Below are positions 18,901 through 28,449 of a DNA stretch of 64,000 nucleotides, piece by piece (within the stretch, counting starts at the first letter, position 1; every line of letters begins with the position of its first letter). The notes below the pieces were generated by a model. The model was given only the letters and a program-made list of their open reading frames with translations. It was not told the origin of the DNA and made no database searches. The stretch comes from Novosphingobium umbonatum (GTDB taxonomy: Bacteria; Pseudomonadota; Alphaproteobacteria; Sphingomonadales; Sphingomonadaceae), in NCBI RefSeq assembly GCF_004005905.1, contig NZ_SACO01000004.1, forward strand, positions 1 to 64,000, in the 5' to 3' direction. The translations under genes and the position numbers were made by a program.

Positions 18901-21774
18901 ATGACTTCGTATACCCACGCTATGCGTCTATCCCTCTATGCCGCTACCGCGCTGACGGTGATCGGCACGGCACAGGCCCAGACCGCAACTGCGGCCGCAT
19001 CGCAAGTGAATGATGTACCCGCCAATGAAATCGTGGTGACCGGCCTGCGCGCGTCTTTGAAAAGCGCGACCATGGCCAAGCAGGCGATGGTCGGCTTTGG
19101 CGATGCTATCTATGCCGAAGATATTGGTAAGCTTCCGGCGACCAATCTGGCTGAAACGCTGAACCGCATGCCTGGTGTTCGCTTGAACCGTGATATTAAC
19201 GGTGAAGGTACACAAGTCGCTATTCGCGGCCTTGGCCCATCATTTTCCAAGGTTTTATTGAACAACACCCAGATCGCCGTCGCTTCGGATGGCGGGACGA
19301 CCGGTGGCAGCGCCAACCGCGAGGTTGATCTTGACCTTTTCCCTTCCGAACTGTTCACCAAGCTGGAGCTGTCCAAGAGCCCGCTGGCATCGCAGTTGGA
19401 GGGCGGTACCGCTGGCGTGGTCAATCTGCGCAACGCCCGCCCGTTTGACAAGCGGGGCACTCATGTCACCGCTATTGCTCAAGGGCAGTATACTGACACC
19501 GATTTCTCGGTCTCGCCGCGCGGCTCCTTGATCGCCAGCAAGACCTGGGACACGTTCGGCATTCTGGTCGGTGTGTCGGGCGTGCGGCAAAGCACCCGCA
19601 TCGATGGCTTTGAAACCGTGGGCTGGACCGATGGCAATCTGGGCTCGGCCAATGGCGATGTTGGTACCGGTAACGGTTTCCAATATGCCTCGGTCATGCC
19701 CAATAATGTCGGCCATGGTTATACCGCCGGTTCGACCGTCAATCTGGCCCAGACCTCTGGCCTGCCGCTCTCCACTTTGGGCAGCGCGATCATCCCGCGC
19801 CTTGGCCGTAACAGCCTGACCAGCGGCACGCGCTCGCGCATTTCATCGTTGGTATCGTTGGAATGGCGCCCGTCCGATACGCTGCAATTCGCGCTGGACG
19901 CGATGTATGCCGTTTCCAAGCGTGACTACACCCGTTCGAGCATGAACTGGTATGTCCGCAATTCCGGCCCCGGCACTTCGCCCACCTCGACCGGCGGCAT
20001 GGTTCCGATTGGCCTGACGGTGGACAGCAACAATATCGTCACCAACGGCACATTCGCCAATTCCAGCTTCTTTAACGAATATGCGATCTTCAAGCAGACC
20101 ACCCGCTTTTACAACATCAACCCCAATGTGATGTGGAAACCGGCGGACAAGCTGAAGGTGGAGGCGCAGGTCAATTTCGGGCATTCGACCTTCTTCCGCG
20201 AACAGCCTGCATTCAATTTCCAGACCACCCCGCAATCGGGCGTGGATGTCTATTACAGCAACCCGACCGGTGCCCTGCAGCCGGTGATCACCACCAATGT
20301 CAATCTGGCCGATCCCAATGCCGGATGGCGCTGGTATCGCGTGACGGTGCAGAATGTGCGCCGCACCACCGATACCAAAGGCGCGCATCTCGATCTGTCC
20401 TGGGGCGATTCCAAGCTGATGCTGCGCGCCGGTGCTGCATGGGACCGTGCCACGCGCCAGATCATCGCCTATGACAATTCGGCAGCCTTCCAGACATCGG
20501 TTTGCGGTTCGACTTGCGCGGGGACGACCGGTTCGGTGTTGAACTCGCAGGTCAGCCAGTATCTGCTGGGCTCGGCGGTCAACAATTTCGGCCATTTGTC
20601 CTCGTCCAATGTGGGCTACACGGGCTGGATCACGCCCAACCTCACCTCTTTGATGGCGGCCACCAATTACGCCTATTACCGCGACACCGCCCCGCAGGCT
20701 TTGGGGGCGGTCACCGGTGGGTCGACGGGTAATATCAAGGAATCGACCTTTGGCGGCTATGTATCGGGCGACGGGGTGTTCGACCTGTTTGGCCGTGAAT
20801 TGAAGGCCAACGCAGGCTTGCGCTATTATCGCACCCAACAGGGCGTGGCAGGGCCGGTGCAGATCGGTTCGACCATTTCCTATGTGAATTTCAACAAGAC
20901 CTATAGCGGCCTGCTGCCTTCGGCCAATTTCGTCTATGATGTGGCGTCCAAGACCAAGTTGCGCTTTGCCCTGTCCAAGACGATCACCCGCGCCGATGCC
21001 AGTTCGCTGATGCCTGGCCTGACCTTCTCGGACCCTTCGGCCCAGACGGCTAGCCGTGGCAACCCCGATCTGCGTCCCTATAAGGCCAATAATATCGATC
21101 TGGGCGGTGAATATTACACCGGCGGCATTGGATATGTGGGCCTGTCGCTGTTCTACAAGAACATTGACGGCTTCACCACCAACCAGCAGACAACCTTGCC
21201 CTTTACGGCGCTGGGCATTCCCTATTCGTCGCTGACCGTGACGCAGCAGCAGGCGATTGATGGCCGTGGCGGGGCTTCGGCGGCCACCGTCACCGTGACC
21301 CAACCGGTCAACCTGCAAAGCCTGAACCTCAAGGGGCTGGAAGCCACCTGGGTGCAGCCGCTGGACTTCCTGATCAAGGGCACCGGCTTTTCGGCCAATG
21401 TCACCCATATCAAGCAGTCCTCGTCTTCCGGTCTGGTGGCCACCGGTATCAGCCCGTGGAGCTATAACCTGCAGGGCTTTTATGAAGGTCATGGTGTTTC
21501 CTTCAGCCTGAACTATGTCTGGAATGATGGTGCCATCGCGGCCAATGGTCCGCAGAACAACATCGCCGTTCCGTTGAAATCGGTGGCGCGTGGCCAGCTG
21601 GATATGTCGACCAGCTATGCCCTGCCCATCCTTGGCGGCAAGGTGAAGGCGACGGTGGATGTGCTCAACATCACCAATCAGCCGATCCGCACCGTCTTTG
21701 GCTATGACAATGCCACTTACTCCATCTACTGGCCGGGTCGTCAGATCCTGTTCGGTCTGCGGGGTAGCTTCTGA
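18901..21774 (+). CDS. TonB-dependent receptor, carbohydrate (xylo-oligouronide) type
   Basis: A 957-residue outer-membrane transporter. A signal peptide ends near GTAQAQ; a plug domain follows (EDIGKLPATNLAETLNRMPGV, then RGLGPSF), then the 22-strand barrel, closing with the aromatic C-terminus GLRGSF. Its long plug-proximal region matches the large Caulobacter/sphingomonad receptors that import plant oligosaccharides. The start at 18901 has an AGGAGAGGAGG ribosome binding site; earlier codons in the frame lack support. Placement between the uronate operon and an esterase, plus a LacI-type operator, implies uptake of glucurono-xylo-oligosaccharides. The ligand itself is inferred. Confidence 0.92.
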   Translation: MTSYTHAMRLSLYAATALTVIGTAQAQTATAAASQVNDVPANEIVVTGLRASLKSATMAKQAMVGFGDAIYAEDIGKLPATNLAETLNRMPGVRLNRDINGEGTQVAIRGLGPSFSKVLLNNTQIAVASDGGTTGGSANREVDLDLFPSELFTKLELSKSPLASQLEGGTAGVVNLRNARPFDKRGTHVTAIAQGQYTDTDFSVSPRGSLIASKTWDTFGILVGVSGVRQSTRIDGFETVGWTDGNLGSANGDVGTGNGFQYASVMPNNVGHGYTAGSTVNLAQTSGLPLSTLGSAIIPRLGRNSLTSGTRSRISSLVSLEWRPSDTLQFALDAMYAVSKRDYTRSSMNWYVRNSGPGTSPTSTGGMVPIGLTVDSNNIVTNGTFANSSFFNEYAIFKQTTRFYNINPNVMWKPADKLKVEAQVNFGHSTFFREQPAFNFQTTPQSGVDVYYSNPTGALQPVITTNVNLADPNAGWRWYRVTVQNVRRTTDTKGAHLDLSWGDSKLMLRAGAAWDRATRQIIAYDNSAAFQTSVCGSTCAGTTGSVLNSQVSQYLLGSAVNNFGHLSSSNVGYTGWITPNLTSLMAATNYAYYRDTAPQALGAVTGGSTGNIKESTFGGYVSGDGVFDLFGRELKANAGLRYYRTQQGVAGPVQIGSTISYVNFNKTYSGLLPSANFVYDVASKTKLRFALSKTITRADASSLMPGLTFSDPSAQTASRGNPDLRPYKANNIDLGGEYYTGGIGYVGLSLFYKNIDGFTTNQQTTLPFTALGIPYSSLTVTQQQAIDGRGGASAATVTVTQPVNLQSLNLKGLEATWVQPLDFLIKGTGFSANVTHIKQSSSSGLVATGISPWSYNLQGFYEGHGVSFSLNYVWNDGAIAANGPQNNIAVPLKSVARGQLDMSTSYALPILGGKVKATVDVLNITNQPIRTVFGYDNATYSIYWPGRQILFGLRGSF

Positions 21775-21797
21775 TCCGGCATTATGGGATCAAACGG

Positions 21798-21824
21798 GGG
21801 GCTGGTCGTAGGACCGGCCCCTTT
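21798..21824 (+). terminator. Rho-independent terminator after the TonB receptor
   Basis: GGGGCTGGTC (21798-21807) pairs with GACCGGCCCC (21812-21821), one G-U pair included, and is followed by TTT. It lies between the receptor and the SGNH gene, so some attenuation before the esterase gene is likely. Confidence 0.7.
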
Positions 21825-21842
21825 ATAACGATAGGGTGAGCG

Positions 21843-23093
21843 ATGAAGCAGGGCATGTTGGCGGCGCTGGCCGCAGGGCTGATCGCCGTGGGGCCGCAAG
21901 CATGGGCCAAGCCGCAGGCCGAAGGCGGTTGCAAGGCGCAATGGGTGGCCGCCTGGGGATCGGCCCAGTTTCAGCCCGATGCCAACAATGCGCTGCCTGC
22001 CGGTAGTTTCGCGGGCAAAACCTTGCGCGAAATCCTGCGCCTGTCCTTGGGCGGGCAAAAGGTCCGGCTGCGCCTGTCCAATTTTGCCGGAACACAGCCT
22101 TTGACATTGAAAGGTGTCAGCGTCGCGCTGGCGCAGGATCCGGCCCATGCGGCGGTCGATCCGCTCTCGATCCGCCCGGTGCGTTTTGATGGCCGGCAAG
22201 AGGTTACGATTCCGGCGGGCGCGGACTATTGGTCGGACGCGGTGGATTTGCCCATGCAAGCGGGGCGTGATCTGGCGGTGTCCATTGCCTATGACGCCGA
22301 TCCCGCCAACCAGACCAGCCATCCCGGATCGCGCGCGACCAGCTATCTTCTGGCCGGCGATCAGCGCGAGGCAGCCGATATGCCGGGGGCGAGCACCACC
22401 GACCATTGGTTCCAGTTGGCCGGTGTCGAAGTGGAGCGCTGTGCTCCTGCGGCGGTGATTGTCGCTTTGGGTGATTCCATCACCGATGGCCATGGCACCA
22501 CCACCAATGGCAATAACCGCTGGACCGATATCTTGGCGCAGCGCCTGCAGGCAGACCCGCGTTTCCGCAATCAGGCGGTGATCAATCAGGGCATTGGCGG
22601 CAATCGCTTGCTGCATGATGGTTTGGGCCCCAATGCTTTGGCGCGGTTTGAACGGGATGTGTTGAGTCAGGCGGGCCTGAGTCATGTCATTGTGTTGGAG
22701 GGCATCAACGATATTGGCACGTTGACCCGCGAGGCTCCCGTTCCGCTGGCCGAGCATCAGCGTCTGGTTGCCAACATGATTGCCGCCTATCGCCAGATTA
22801 TTGCCCGCGCCCATGCGCGCGGGGTCAAGGTGATTGGCGCAACGATTATGCCCTTCATGGGCACCGCATTCTATCACCCCGATGCGCAGAATGAGGCTGA
22901 TCGCCAGAATGTAAACGACTGGATTCGCGCCAAGGGCCATTTTGACGCGGTGATCGATTTTGACGCCATCACGCGCGATCCGGCCCATCCTGACCGGTTG
23001 CTACCTACCTATGACAAGGGCGATTTTCTGCATCCTGGTCCGCAAGGCTATCGGGCCATGGGCGAGGCCATCGATCTGACCCTATTTCGCTAA
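21843..23093 (+). CDS. Secreted SGNH/GDSL hydrolase, probable carbohydrate esterase
   Basis: A 416-residue exported protein with signal peptide (cleavage near QAWA), a beta-rich N-terminal domain of about 200 residues, and a C-terminal SGNH hydrolase domain. The four blocks are visible: GDSITDG (S212), GIGGNR, GINDIG, and DFLHPG (H397). Such enzymes deacetylate polysaccharides or oligosaccharides, or act on rhamnogalacturonan and xylan decorations. The locus context favours removal of acetyl groups from xylan fragments. It follows the TonB receptor by 68 bp, across a terminator, and is convergent with MCP-B. Confidence 0.87.
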   Translation: MKQGMLAALAAGLIAVGPQAWAKPQAEGGCKAQWVAAWGSAQFQPDANNALPAGSFAGKTLREILRLSLGGQKVRLRLSNFAGTQPLTLKGVSVALAQDPAHAAVDPLSIRPVRFDGRQEVTIPAGADYWSDAVDLPMQAGRDLAVSIAYDADPANQTSHPGSRATSYLLAGDQREAADMPGASTTDHWFQLAGVEVERCAPAAVIVALGDSITDGHGTTTNGNNRWTDILAQRLQADPRFRNQAVINQGIGGNRLLHDGLGPNALARFERDVLSQAGLSHVIVLEGINDIGTLTREAPVPLAEHQRLVANMIAAYRQIIARAHARGVKVIGATIMPFMGTAFYHPDAQNEADRQNVNDWIRAKGHFDAVIDFDAITRDPAHPDRLLPTYDKGDFLHPGPQGYRAMGEAIDLTLFR

Positions 23094-23101
23094 ACGCGGG
23101 T

Positions 23102-23122
23102 GAGGGGGCTTCTTGCCCCCTC
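23102..23122. terminator. Terminator hairpin between SGNH hydrolase and MCP-B
   Basis: GAGGGGGC (23102-23109) and GCCCCCTC (23115-23122) form a perfect stem with a 5-base loop in the 34-bp gap between two convergent genes. It probably serves both directions; no long U-tract follows on the plus strand. Confidence 0.65.
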
Positions 23123-23127
23123 GGTTG

Positions 23128-25173
23128 TTACCCCGCTATTCGACCGAAATCGCCGTCATCTTCATCGCTTCCTCCATCGGTCATATCCAGCCTGTAGCCG
23201 GCATCGCGCAGTTTGCGATCAACTCTCAATGATTTGCGGGACGTTCTGTCTGGCGCCTTGGCATTGAAGGATGCGATATTGAGCGCTTTGGCTTGGCTTT
23301 GCCGCTTGGGTTCTTTCTTGCTGGGTACCATGGCGTGATTGCCGGTGCGGAAGAAGGAGATGGAGTTCTGCAATTCTTCGGCTTGCGATGCCAATTCGTC
23401 CGAGGTCGAGGAAATCTGTTCGGAGGCCGATGCGTTCAACTGGGTGACTTTATCCAATTGTTGAATAGCCTCGTTGATTTGCGAAGCGCCAATGTCCTGC
23501 TCGCGGCAGGCGGCGCTGATTTCGGCCACTAATTCGGCGGTGTGGCGAATGTCGGGCACAAGTCGGCCCAGCATTTCGCCAGCCTCGGCCGCGACCTTTA
23601 CGGTGTCGACCGAGACCGACACGATTTCGGCAGCGGCACTTTGGCTGCGTTCGGCCAATTTGCGGACTTCGGAGGCGACCACGGCAAAGCCCTTGCCATG
23701 CTCACCGGCCCTTGCCGCTTCGACGGCAGCATTCAAGGCCAGCAAGTCCGTCTGGCGGGCGATTTCCTGAACGATGCTTATCCTTTCGGCGATGGTGCGC
23801 ATGGCCGACACCGCCTTTTCAACCGCTTTGCCCGAAACTTCTGCATCCTTGGAGGATTGTCGCGCGATCTTTTCGGTTTGCGCGGCATTATCGGCATTCT
23901 GTTTGATGTTGGATGCCATCTGTTCCATCGAGGCAGAAGCCTCTTCCGCTGCGGCGGCCTGTTCGGTGGCGCCTTGCGACACTTGTTCGGAACTGGCCGC
24001 CAATTGACGGCTGCCGGCAGAGACACTGTCCACCGCCGCCGCAGTGGCACCGACCACGCTGCGCAAACGATCGATCATCGCGGCCAGAGCCGAGCCCAGG
24101 CGGTCTTCATCGGACAAAGCGCGATGTTCCATCGTCAGATCGCCTTCGGCAATCCGGTCTGCCACATCGACCGTCTTGCGCAGGTTCAGCACCAGCGCAT
24201 TGATGGAATCGCGCATCCTCTGATGGTCGCCATGGCATTCGATGGTGACGGTTTTGTCGAGATCGCCGACGCTGACCAGACGCAGGACTTTGTTACCTTC
24301 TTCAATCGGCAACACGATGGCGTCCAGCATGCCATTAATGCCCACCACCAACCTTGCGAAATCGCCGACGAAGCGGCTGTCATTGCCGCGCTCGCCCAAT
24401 TTTCCATTGGTGGCGGCGGTAATCAGGCGTTGAATTTCCTCGGTAATATCGCGCAGGTTTTTCCGCAGCGTCTCGATGGTTTCGTTGATAAACGCCTTTT
24501 GTCCGGGGAATTGTTCCAAAGGCGCGTTGAAATCCCCTTCGCCAAAGGCCTTTACGCAGGCCATCGCCTTCTTTTTAACCGCAATATGGCCCGCGACCAT
24601 TTCGTTAATCCCGCGCGCCACGATGCCAAAATCGCCCTGGAATTTGGCGTCATCGATCACCACGTCAATATAGCCACGGTCATGCTCGGTCGACATATGG
24701 CGCATTTCGGCAATCAACCCGCTCAGATTTCTCCGCAAGGTTTCAATTGTGTCATTGATAAAGGCCTTTTTGCCGGGCAATTGCTCCATCTGGGCTTTAA
24801 AATCACCTTCGGCAAAGGCTTTGACGCAGGCCATCGCCTGTTTCTTCACATGGATATGGGCCGAGACCAGGCTGTTGATCTGTCGCGCCATTGCGCCATA
24901 GTCGCCCGGCAGGCTTTGTGCATCGATGATGACATCAATATCGCCGCGATGATGTTCGTCGGCCATATGGTTCAATTGGGATGACAATTGCGTCACCGGA
25001 GCCGTTGCCCGTGCCAGCAAGCTATTGATGGCTGCCGCTACCGCCGATGTTGGCGCATTGCCGATGGATTCATGCAACCTGCTGGATAAATCCCCTGAGG
25101 CTAAAGCGTTTTCTACGCGCGAGATCTCATCGATGATGAGCTTTTCGGACACTTTTGCAAACAGGTTCCCCAT
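23128..25173 (-). CDS. Soluble poly-HAMP methyl-accepting chemotaxis protein (MCP-B)
   Basis: A 681-residue paralogue of MCP-A at 4.6 kb, again without signal peptide or membrane helix. It has two of the 90-residue poly-HAMP units (73-162 and 163-252) where MCP-A has three, and a single [11 protein letters not shown] unit where MCP-A has two; these two differences account for nearly all of the length gap. The signalling tip [19 protein letters not shown] is identical to MCP-A over this stretch. The C-terminus carries [12 protein letters not shown], matching the MCP-A tail. A ribosome binding site AAAGGAT precedes the start. It should couple to CheA/CheW; the stimulus is unknown. Confidence 0.9.
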   Translation of the reverse strand: MGNLFAKVSEKLIIDEISRVENALASGDLSSRLHESIGNAPTSAVAAAINSLLARATAPVTQLSSQLNHMADEHHRGDIDVIIDAQSLPGDYGAMARQINSLVSAHIHVKKQAMACVKAFAEGDFKAQMEQLPGKKAFINDTIETLRRNLSGLIAEMRHMSTEHDRGYIDVVIDDAKFQGDFGIVARGINEMVAGHIAVKKKAMACVKAFGEGDFNAPLEQFPGQKAFINETIETLRKNLRDITEEIQRLITAATNGKLGERGNDSRFVGDFARLVVGINGMLDAIVLPIEEGNKVLRLVSVGDLDKTVTIECHGDHQRMRDSINALVLNLRKTVDVADRIAEGDLTMEHRALSDEDRLGSALAAMIDRLRSVVGATAAAVDSVSAGSRQLAASSEQVSQGATEQAAAAEEASASMEQMASNIKQNADNAAQTEKIARQSSKDAEVSGKAVEKAVSAMRTIAERISIVQEIARQTDLLALNAAVEAARAGEHGKGFAVVASEVRKLAERSQSAAAEIVSVSVDTVKVAAEAGEMLGRLVPDIRHTAELVAEISAACREQDIGASQINEAIQQLDKVTQLNASASEQISSTSDELASQAEELQNSISFFRTGNHAMVPSKKEPKRQSQAKALNIASFNAKAPDRTSRKSLRVDRKLRDAGYRLDMTDGGSDEDDGDFGRIAG
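24418..24957 (-). repeat. Two tandem 270-bp in-frame repeats inside MCP-B
   Basis: Equivalent codons, for example the TTGATA run before PGKKAFI/PGQKAFI at 24755 and 24485, are exactly 270 bp apart. The units correspond to those in MCP-A. Confidence 0.75.
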
Positions 25174-25459
25174 CGACGCATCCTTTCTATGGCAACGTCC
25201 CTGTCAGACAGGGGACGAGCTTTCCCGTATTTTCGCGCCTTTCGAAATGAGCAAAGTCGCCTGCAGGCCAAATGCCTGCTCCATCGACTCTGGAATATTT
25301 CCTTGCGGAATGGTTTCGGCGCCGCTTTTGCAATATTACGCCGACAAAGTAATAATTGGCCGCATCATGGTGTATTGGTTTTTACCATAAGTAATAGGTG
25401 AGGGATAAAGGGCGCGATGCTGGCGGGCATCTGATTGCCAGCGTCCGCCCCTTTTGTCC

Positions 25460-25915
25460 TCAACCGATCTGGAAAATATCCAGTTCGACCACCGCGCCGC
25501 GCTTGCCACCAGCAGCGAGGAAAAGCGCGCGATTGACCCAGTCATAGGATGCATGGCCGGTTTCCAGCCTGACAAATGTCCGCATATAATAATCGGTGAA
25601 GGGAATATCCTCACCCGCAGCGGCACGTGCGGCCACTTCCGGCGCCATATGCCGCATGCCTTGGGAAAGGACCTCGATCACCGCGCCATCCTCGGTCTCG
25701 ATGGCATAGCGGGCATCCAGTTGGGCCACGCCATCGGCCAAGACCGTTTGCCAATCGGCCCCCACATCCAGAATGCGTCCCTTGATCCTTGGGCCATCGA
25801 CCGTCCCGCCCTTGATCGGGATGATGCGTCTGGTGCCCGTGCCACATGCGCCCATTTCATGCGGCTTGGTCAAGGCGATGGTCAGGGTGCAGACCGGTTC
25901 AAGCGCTGGCGTCAT
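25460..25915 (-). CDS. DUF3237 family protein
   Basis: A 151-residue protein of the small beta-barrel DUF3237 family, with the family-like segments GTRRIIPIKGGTVDGPRIKG and ADGVAQLDARYAIETEDG. The family has no firmly known reaction; members often sit beside aromatic or steroid catabolic genes. The start at 25915 lies 17 bp inside the end of the flavin monooxygenase gene, so the two are translationally coupled and likely act in one pathway. A longer start at 25942 is possible but less supported. Confidence 0.8.
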   Translation of the reverse strand: MTPALEPVCTLTIALTKPHEMGACGTGTRRIIPIKGGTVDGPRIKGRILDVGADWQTVLADGVAQLDARYAIETEDGAVIEVLSQGMRHMAPEVAARAAAGEDIPFTDYYMRTFVRLETGHASYDWVNRALFLAAGGKRGAVVELDIFQIG

Positions 25916-27206
25916 CGCACAGCCTTTCCTTGGCCTTGGCACCCGAAGCGATAATCGGCGGCGCCGCGTTCAACGTGTCACGCGCGAAACCGGCGGCCGA
26001 TTGATAGGCCAGCATGAAGGCCTTGCGCTCGGCCTCGGGGATCACATCGTCGATGGATTCAAACGTGCCGCCACAGCGTTCATCGACCAGATTGAGCAGG
26101 CCAAACGGCCCCGCTCCGCGATTGCGCAGCGCCAATTGGCCCACAGGTTCGCACAGTTCGGCATTATAGGCGGCAAGGCTGTCGGCATTGACGCCGCGCT
26201 CCACAAAATAGCGGCCAAGCACTCGCCCGTCGATGATCGCTTGTGAGGCGCCGTTGGAGCCTGTAGGGTACATCGGATGCGCCGCATCGCCCATCAATGC
26301 CACCGGTCCATCCACCCAGGTCGGGATCGGATCGCGGTCGATCATCGGGTTTTCATAGGCGACATCGGCCTTGGCCAAAAGCGCGGGCAGATCCAGCCAG
26401 TCATAGACGAAACCATCGAAATGATGAGCAAAGTCGGCCACTTCGCAAGGGCGGAACCAACCGGTCTTGGTCCAGTCGTGGCTGGCATCATAGGTCTGTT
26501 CGGCGATCCAGTTGATGTCGGCCAGCCCGTTTTCGTCCGGCGCGGAGATGGGATAGATCACCACGCGATGGCGATGGGTGCCAAGGCCGACAAAGGAGGA
26601 GCCGGTGCGGATCGGCACAGACTTGCTGGTCCCGCGCCACATCAAGGTGCCGCCCCAACGGATCGGGGGCTGATCGGGATGCATCTGTGCGCGGATGGCG
26701 GAATGGATGCCATCGGCACCGATCAGCAACGCCCCATGCTCGTCGCTCTGCGAGCCATCGGCATGGGTGATATGGGCCACCACGCTACCGTCGGCCTGCT
26801 TGGTATAGCCGGTGACCTTTTGCCCCAGACGCAGCGCATCATCGCCAAGCCGGTTGCGGACATGGGCCGCCAGCATCAGATGGAACCGGCCCCGATGCAC
26901 GGCATATTGATGCCAGTGATAGCCTGCTACCTTGCCGCGAGGCTCGCTATAGATTTCCTTGCCATTGAGGCCGACCAGCGCCCATTCGCGCGCGGCAATG
27001 CCCACGGCTTCCATATCCGCCTCGCCAATGCCCAGCGCTTCCAATTCGCGCACGGCATTGGGTTGCAGGTTGATGCCAACCCCCAAGGGGCGCAGTTCGG
27101 TGACGCTTTCAAAGATGGTGCAAGGCACGCCGATCTGGTGCAGCGTCAGGGCCAGTGCCAGCCCGCCAATGCCGCCGCCGGCAATCAAAACCCGATCCGA
27201 TTCCAT
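25899..27206 (-). CDS. FAD-dependent aromatic monooxygenase (salicylate hydroxylase type)
   Basis: A 435-residue group A flavoprotein monooxygenase. The ADP-binding fold GGGIGGLALALTLHQIG lies at the N-terminus; the GD motif GDAAHPMYPTGSNGASQAI binds the FAD ribityl chain. These enzymes hydroxylate aromatic rings with NAD(P)H and oxygen in the cytoplasm. Its substrate cannot be read, but the coupled DUF3237 gene hints at a small catabolic unit. ATG at 27206 places the fold at residue 8-25, as is normal; an alternative ATG at 27248 would add 14 residues. Confidence 0.87.
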   Translation of the reverse strand: MESDRVLIAGGGIGGLALALTLHQIGVPCTIFESVTELRPLGVGINLQPNAVRELEALGIGEADMEAVGIAAREWALVGLNGKEIYSEPRGKVAGYHWHQYAVHRGRFHLMLAAHVRNRLGDDALRLGQKVTGYTKQADGSVVAHITHADGSQSDEHGALLIGADGIHSAIRAQMHPDQPPIRWGGTLMWRGTSKSVPIRTGSSFVGLGTHRHRVVIYPISAPDENGLADINWIAEQTYDASHDWTKTGWFRPCEVADFAHHFDGFVYDWLDLPALLAKADVAYENPMIDRDPIPTWVDGPVALMGDAAHPMYPTGSNGASQAIIDGRVLGRYFVERGVNADSLAAYNAELCEPVGQLALRNRGAGPFGLLNLVDERCGGTFESIDDVIPEAERKAFMLAYQSAAGFARDTLNAAPPIIASGAKAKERLCDDASA

Positions 27207-27343
27207 CTGCGCCCTATCCCGATCCGTTACGCTATCGCATTGCGCCATAGCATTCGGCGATGCGCATAAACGAGGGGCGGCACCAAATCAAAGGATTCGC
27301 TGCGGGCGCTGGCAAGGCTGGTGTCGATGCCGGAAAACGGGCT

Positions 27344-28351
27344 TCAGGAAACCACAGGCACCCTTTGGCGAAAGCCTTTGATCTTGCCGCTACGCGCACA
27401 AAAGCGGGTGGAGAGCAGGGCTTCCAGCTTAAGTGCCACCAGCGCCACCGCAAAGCCGAGCAGCATATCGGACAGATAATGCGTGCCTTCCACCGGCGTG
27501 GACAGCAGCATCGCTACATTAAGCGGCACCAACACAAAGCGCAGCCGCCGCATCGGCCATGCCGTGACGATGTAAAGCGTAGCGCAAACGGTGTGGAAAC
27601 TGGGCGCGCAGACCAGCCCGCGCAAGGCGCCCAGATTGATCTCGCCAAATGTGTGTTGGCGCAGGGCGGGGATGATGCTGCCCTGATAGAGATTGTTGGT
27701 GGGCATATAGGGGATTGGCCCATGCCAGAGATATTCCAGCGCTCCCTTGGCCGGAAACAGCGGGAATAGCGCCAAGGTCATGGTTGCCGCCAGCCAATAG
27801 GTGAACAGAAACCTTTGGGCGGCGGAGCGATCCCCCGACCAGGCAATCGCGCCCAACAGGATCACCGGCGAGACATAGATCGAGCTATAGGCTGCCGCCC
27901 CCAGATGTTGCAGCACAGGATGGTGGATCACCATTTGATACCATGCCAGCCAGTTGAAATGCAGCTTGGCATCCAGTCCGGCCAACAAGGGGTCGACAAA
28001 GCCTTGGGTGTCGCTGGCTGTGGCATAGGAGGCAACACCGCCAATCGCGCTGGCTGAAACCATCAATAAGGCATATTCGCAAAAATCGCGGGTGCGCCTT
28101 TGGGCCGTGGTCGCTGCTGGAACTGCCCAATATCGCGCCAGACCCAGAACGCCCAGAATGGCCAGAAAGGCGGCAAACGCTCCATTTCGCCAGTTGATGC
28201 CCAACTGATTCTGCACCATCAACCCGGCCACGACCGCACAACTGCCCATCAAGGCCACCGTCAACCAGCGCAGAGGTACGCAGGGACGGATGGGATCAGA
28301 GGCAGCGGTCTCTTGATTTTGTCCAAGGAGGCCAGTGGGTTGGATGGTCAT
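27344..28351 (-). CDS. PAP2-superfamily membrane phosphatase/phosphotransferase, Aur1/Ipt1-like
   Basis: A 335-residue polytopic protein with about six to seven hydrophobic helices. The C-terminal PAP2 catalytic blocks are present: PSFHT (in place of PSGH) and GTHYLSDMLLG, with the His and Asp of the charge relay. The arrangement fits the PAP2_3 group that includes inositol-phosphorylceramide synthases and lipid phosphatases. A lipid kinase-type gene lies 98 bp upstream on the same strand, which suggests a joint role in membrane lipid (possibly sphingolipid) headgroup metabolism. That role is inference. Confidence 0.8.
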   Translation of the reverse strand: MTIQPTGLLGQNQETAASDPIRPCVPLRWLTVALMGSCAVVAGLMVQNQLGINWRNGAFAAFLAILGVLGLARYWAVPAATTAQRRTRDFCEYALLMVSASAIGGVASYATASDTQGFVDPLLAGLDAKLHFNWLAWYQMVIHHPVLQHLGAAAYSSIYVSPVILLGAIAWSGDRSAAQRFLFTYWLAATMTLALFPLFPAKGALEYLWHGPIPYMPTNNLYQGSIIPALRQHTFGEINLGALRGLVCAPSFHTVCATLYIVTAWPMRRLRFVLVPLNVAMLLSTPVEGTHYLSDMLLGFAVALVALKLEALLSTRFCARSGKIKGFRQRVPVVS

Positions 28352-28449
28352 GCTTGGCGAATTCTCTTAAGGGCTGCGCCCGAAAATCGTGTTGACGGAT
28401 GGGTCCCGGGCAAGCTGTTGCTTGGCTCAGGCGCTTCCTTGTTGGCTTG

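Noticed and set aside
19843..21492. Antisense open frame of 549 codons over the xylan-locus TonB receptor
   Set aside because: Low-complexity Arg/Gly/His-rich translation, typical of a shadow frame.
23542..24984. Plus-strand open frame of 480 codons over MCP-B
   Set aside because: The minus strand encodes an unmistakable chemoreceptor with the conserved signalling tip.
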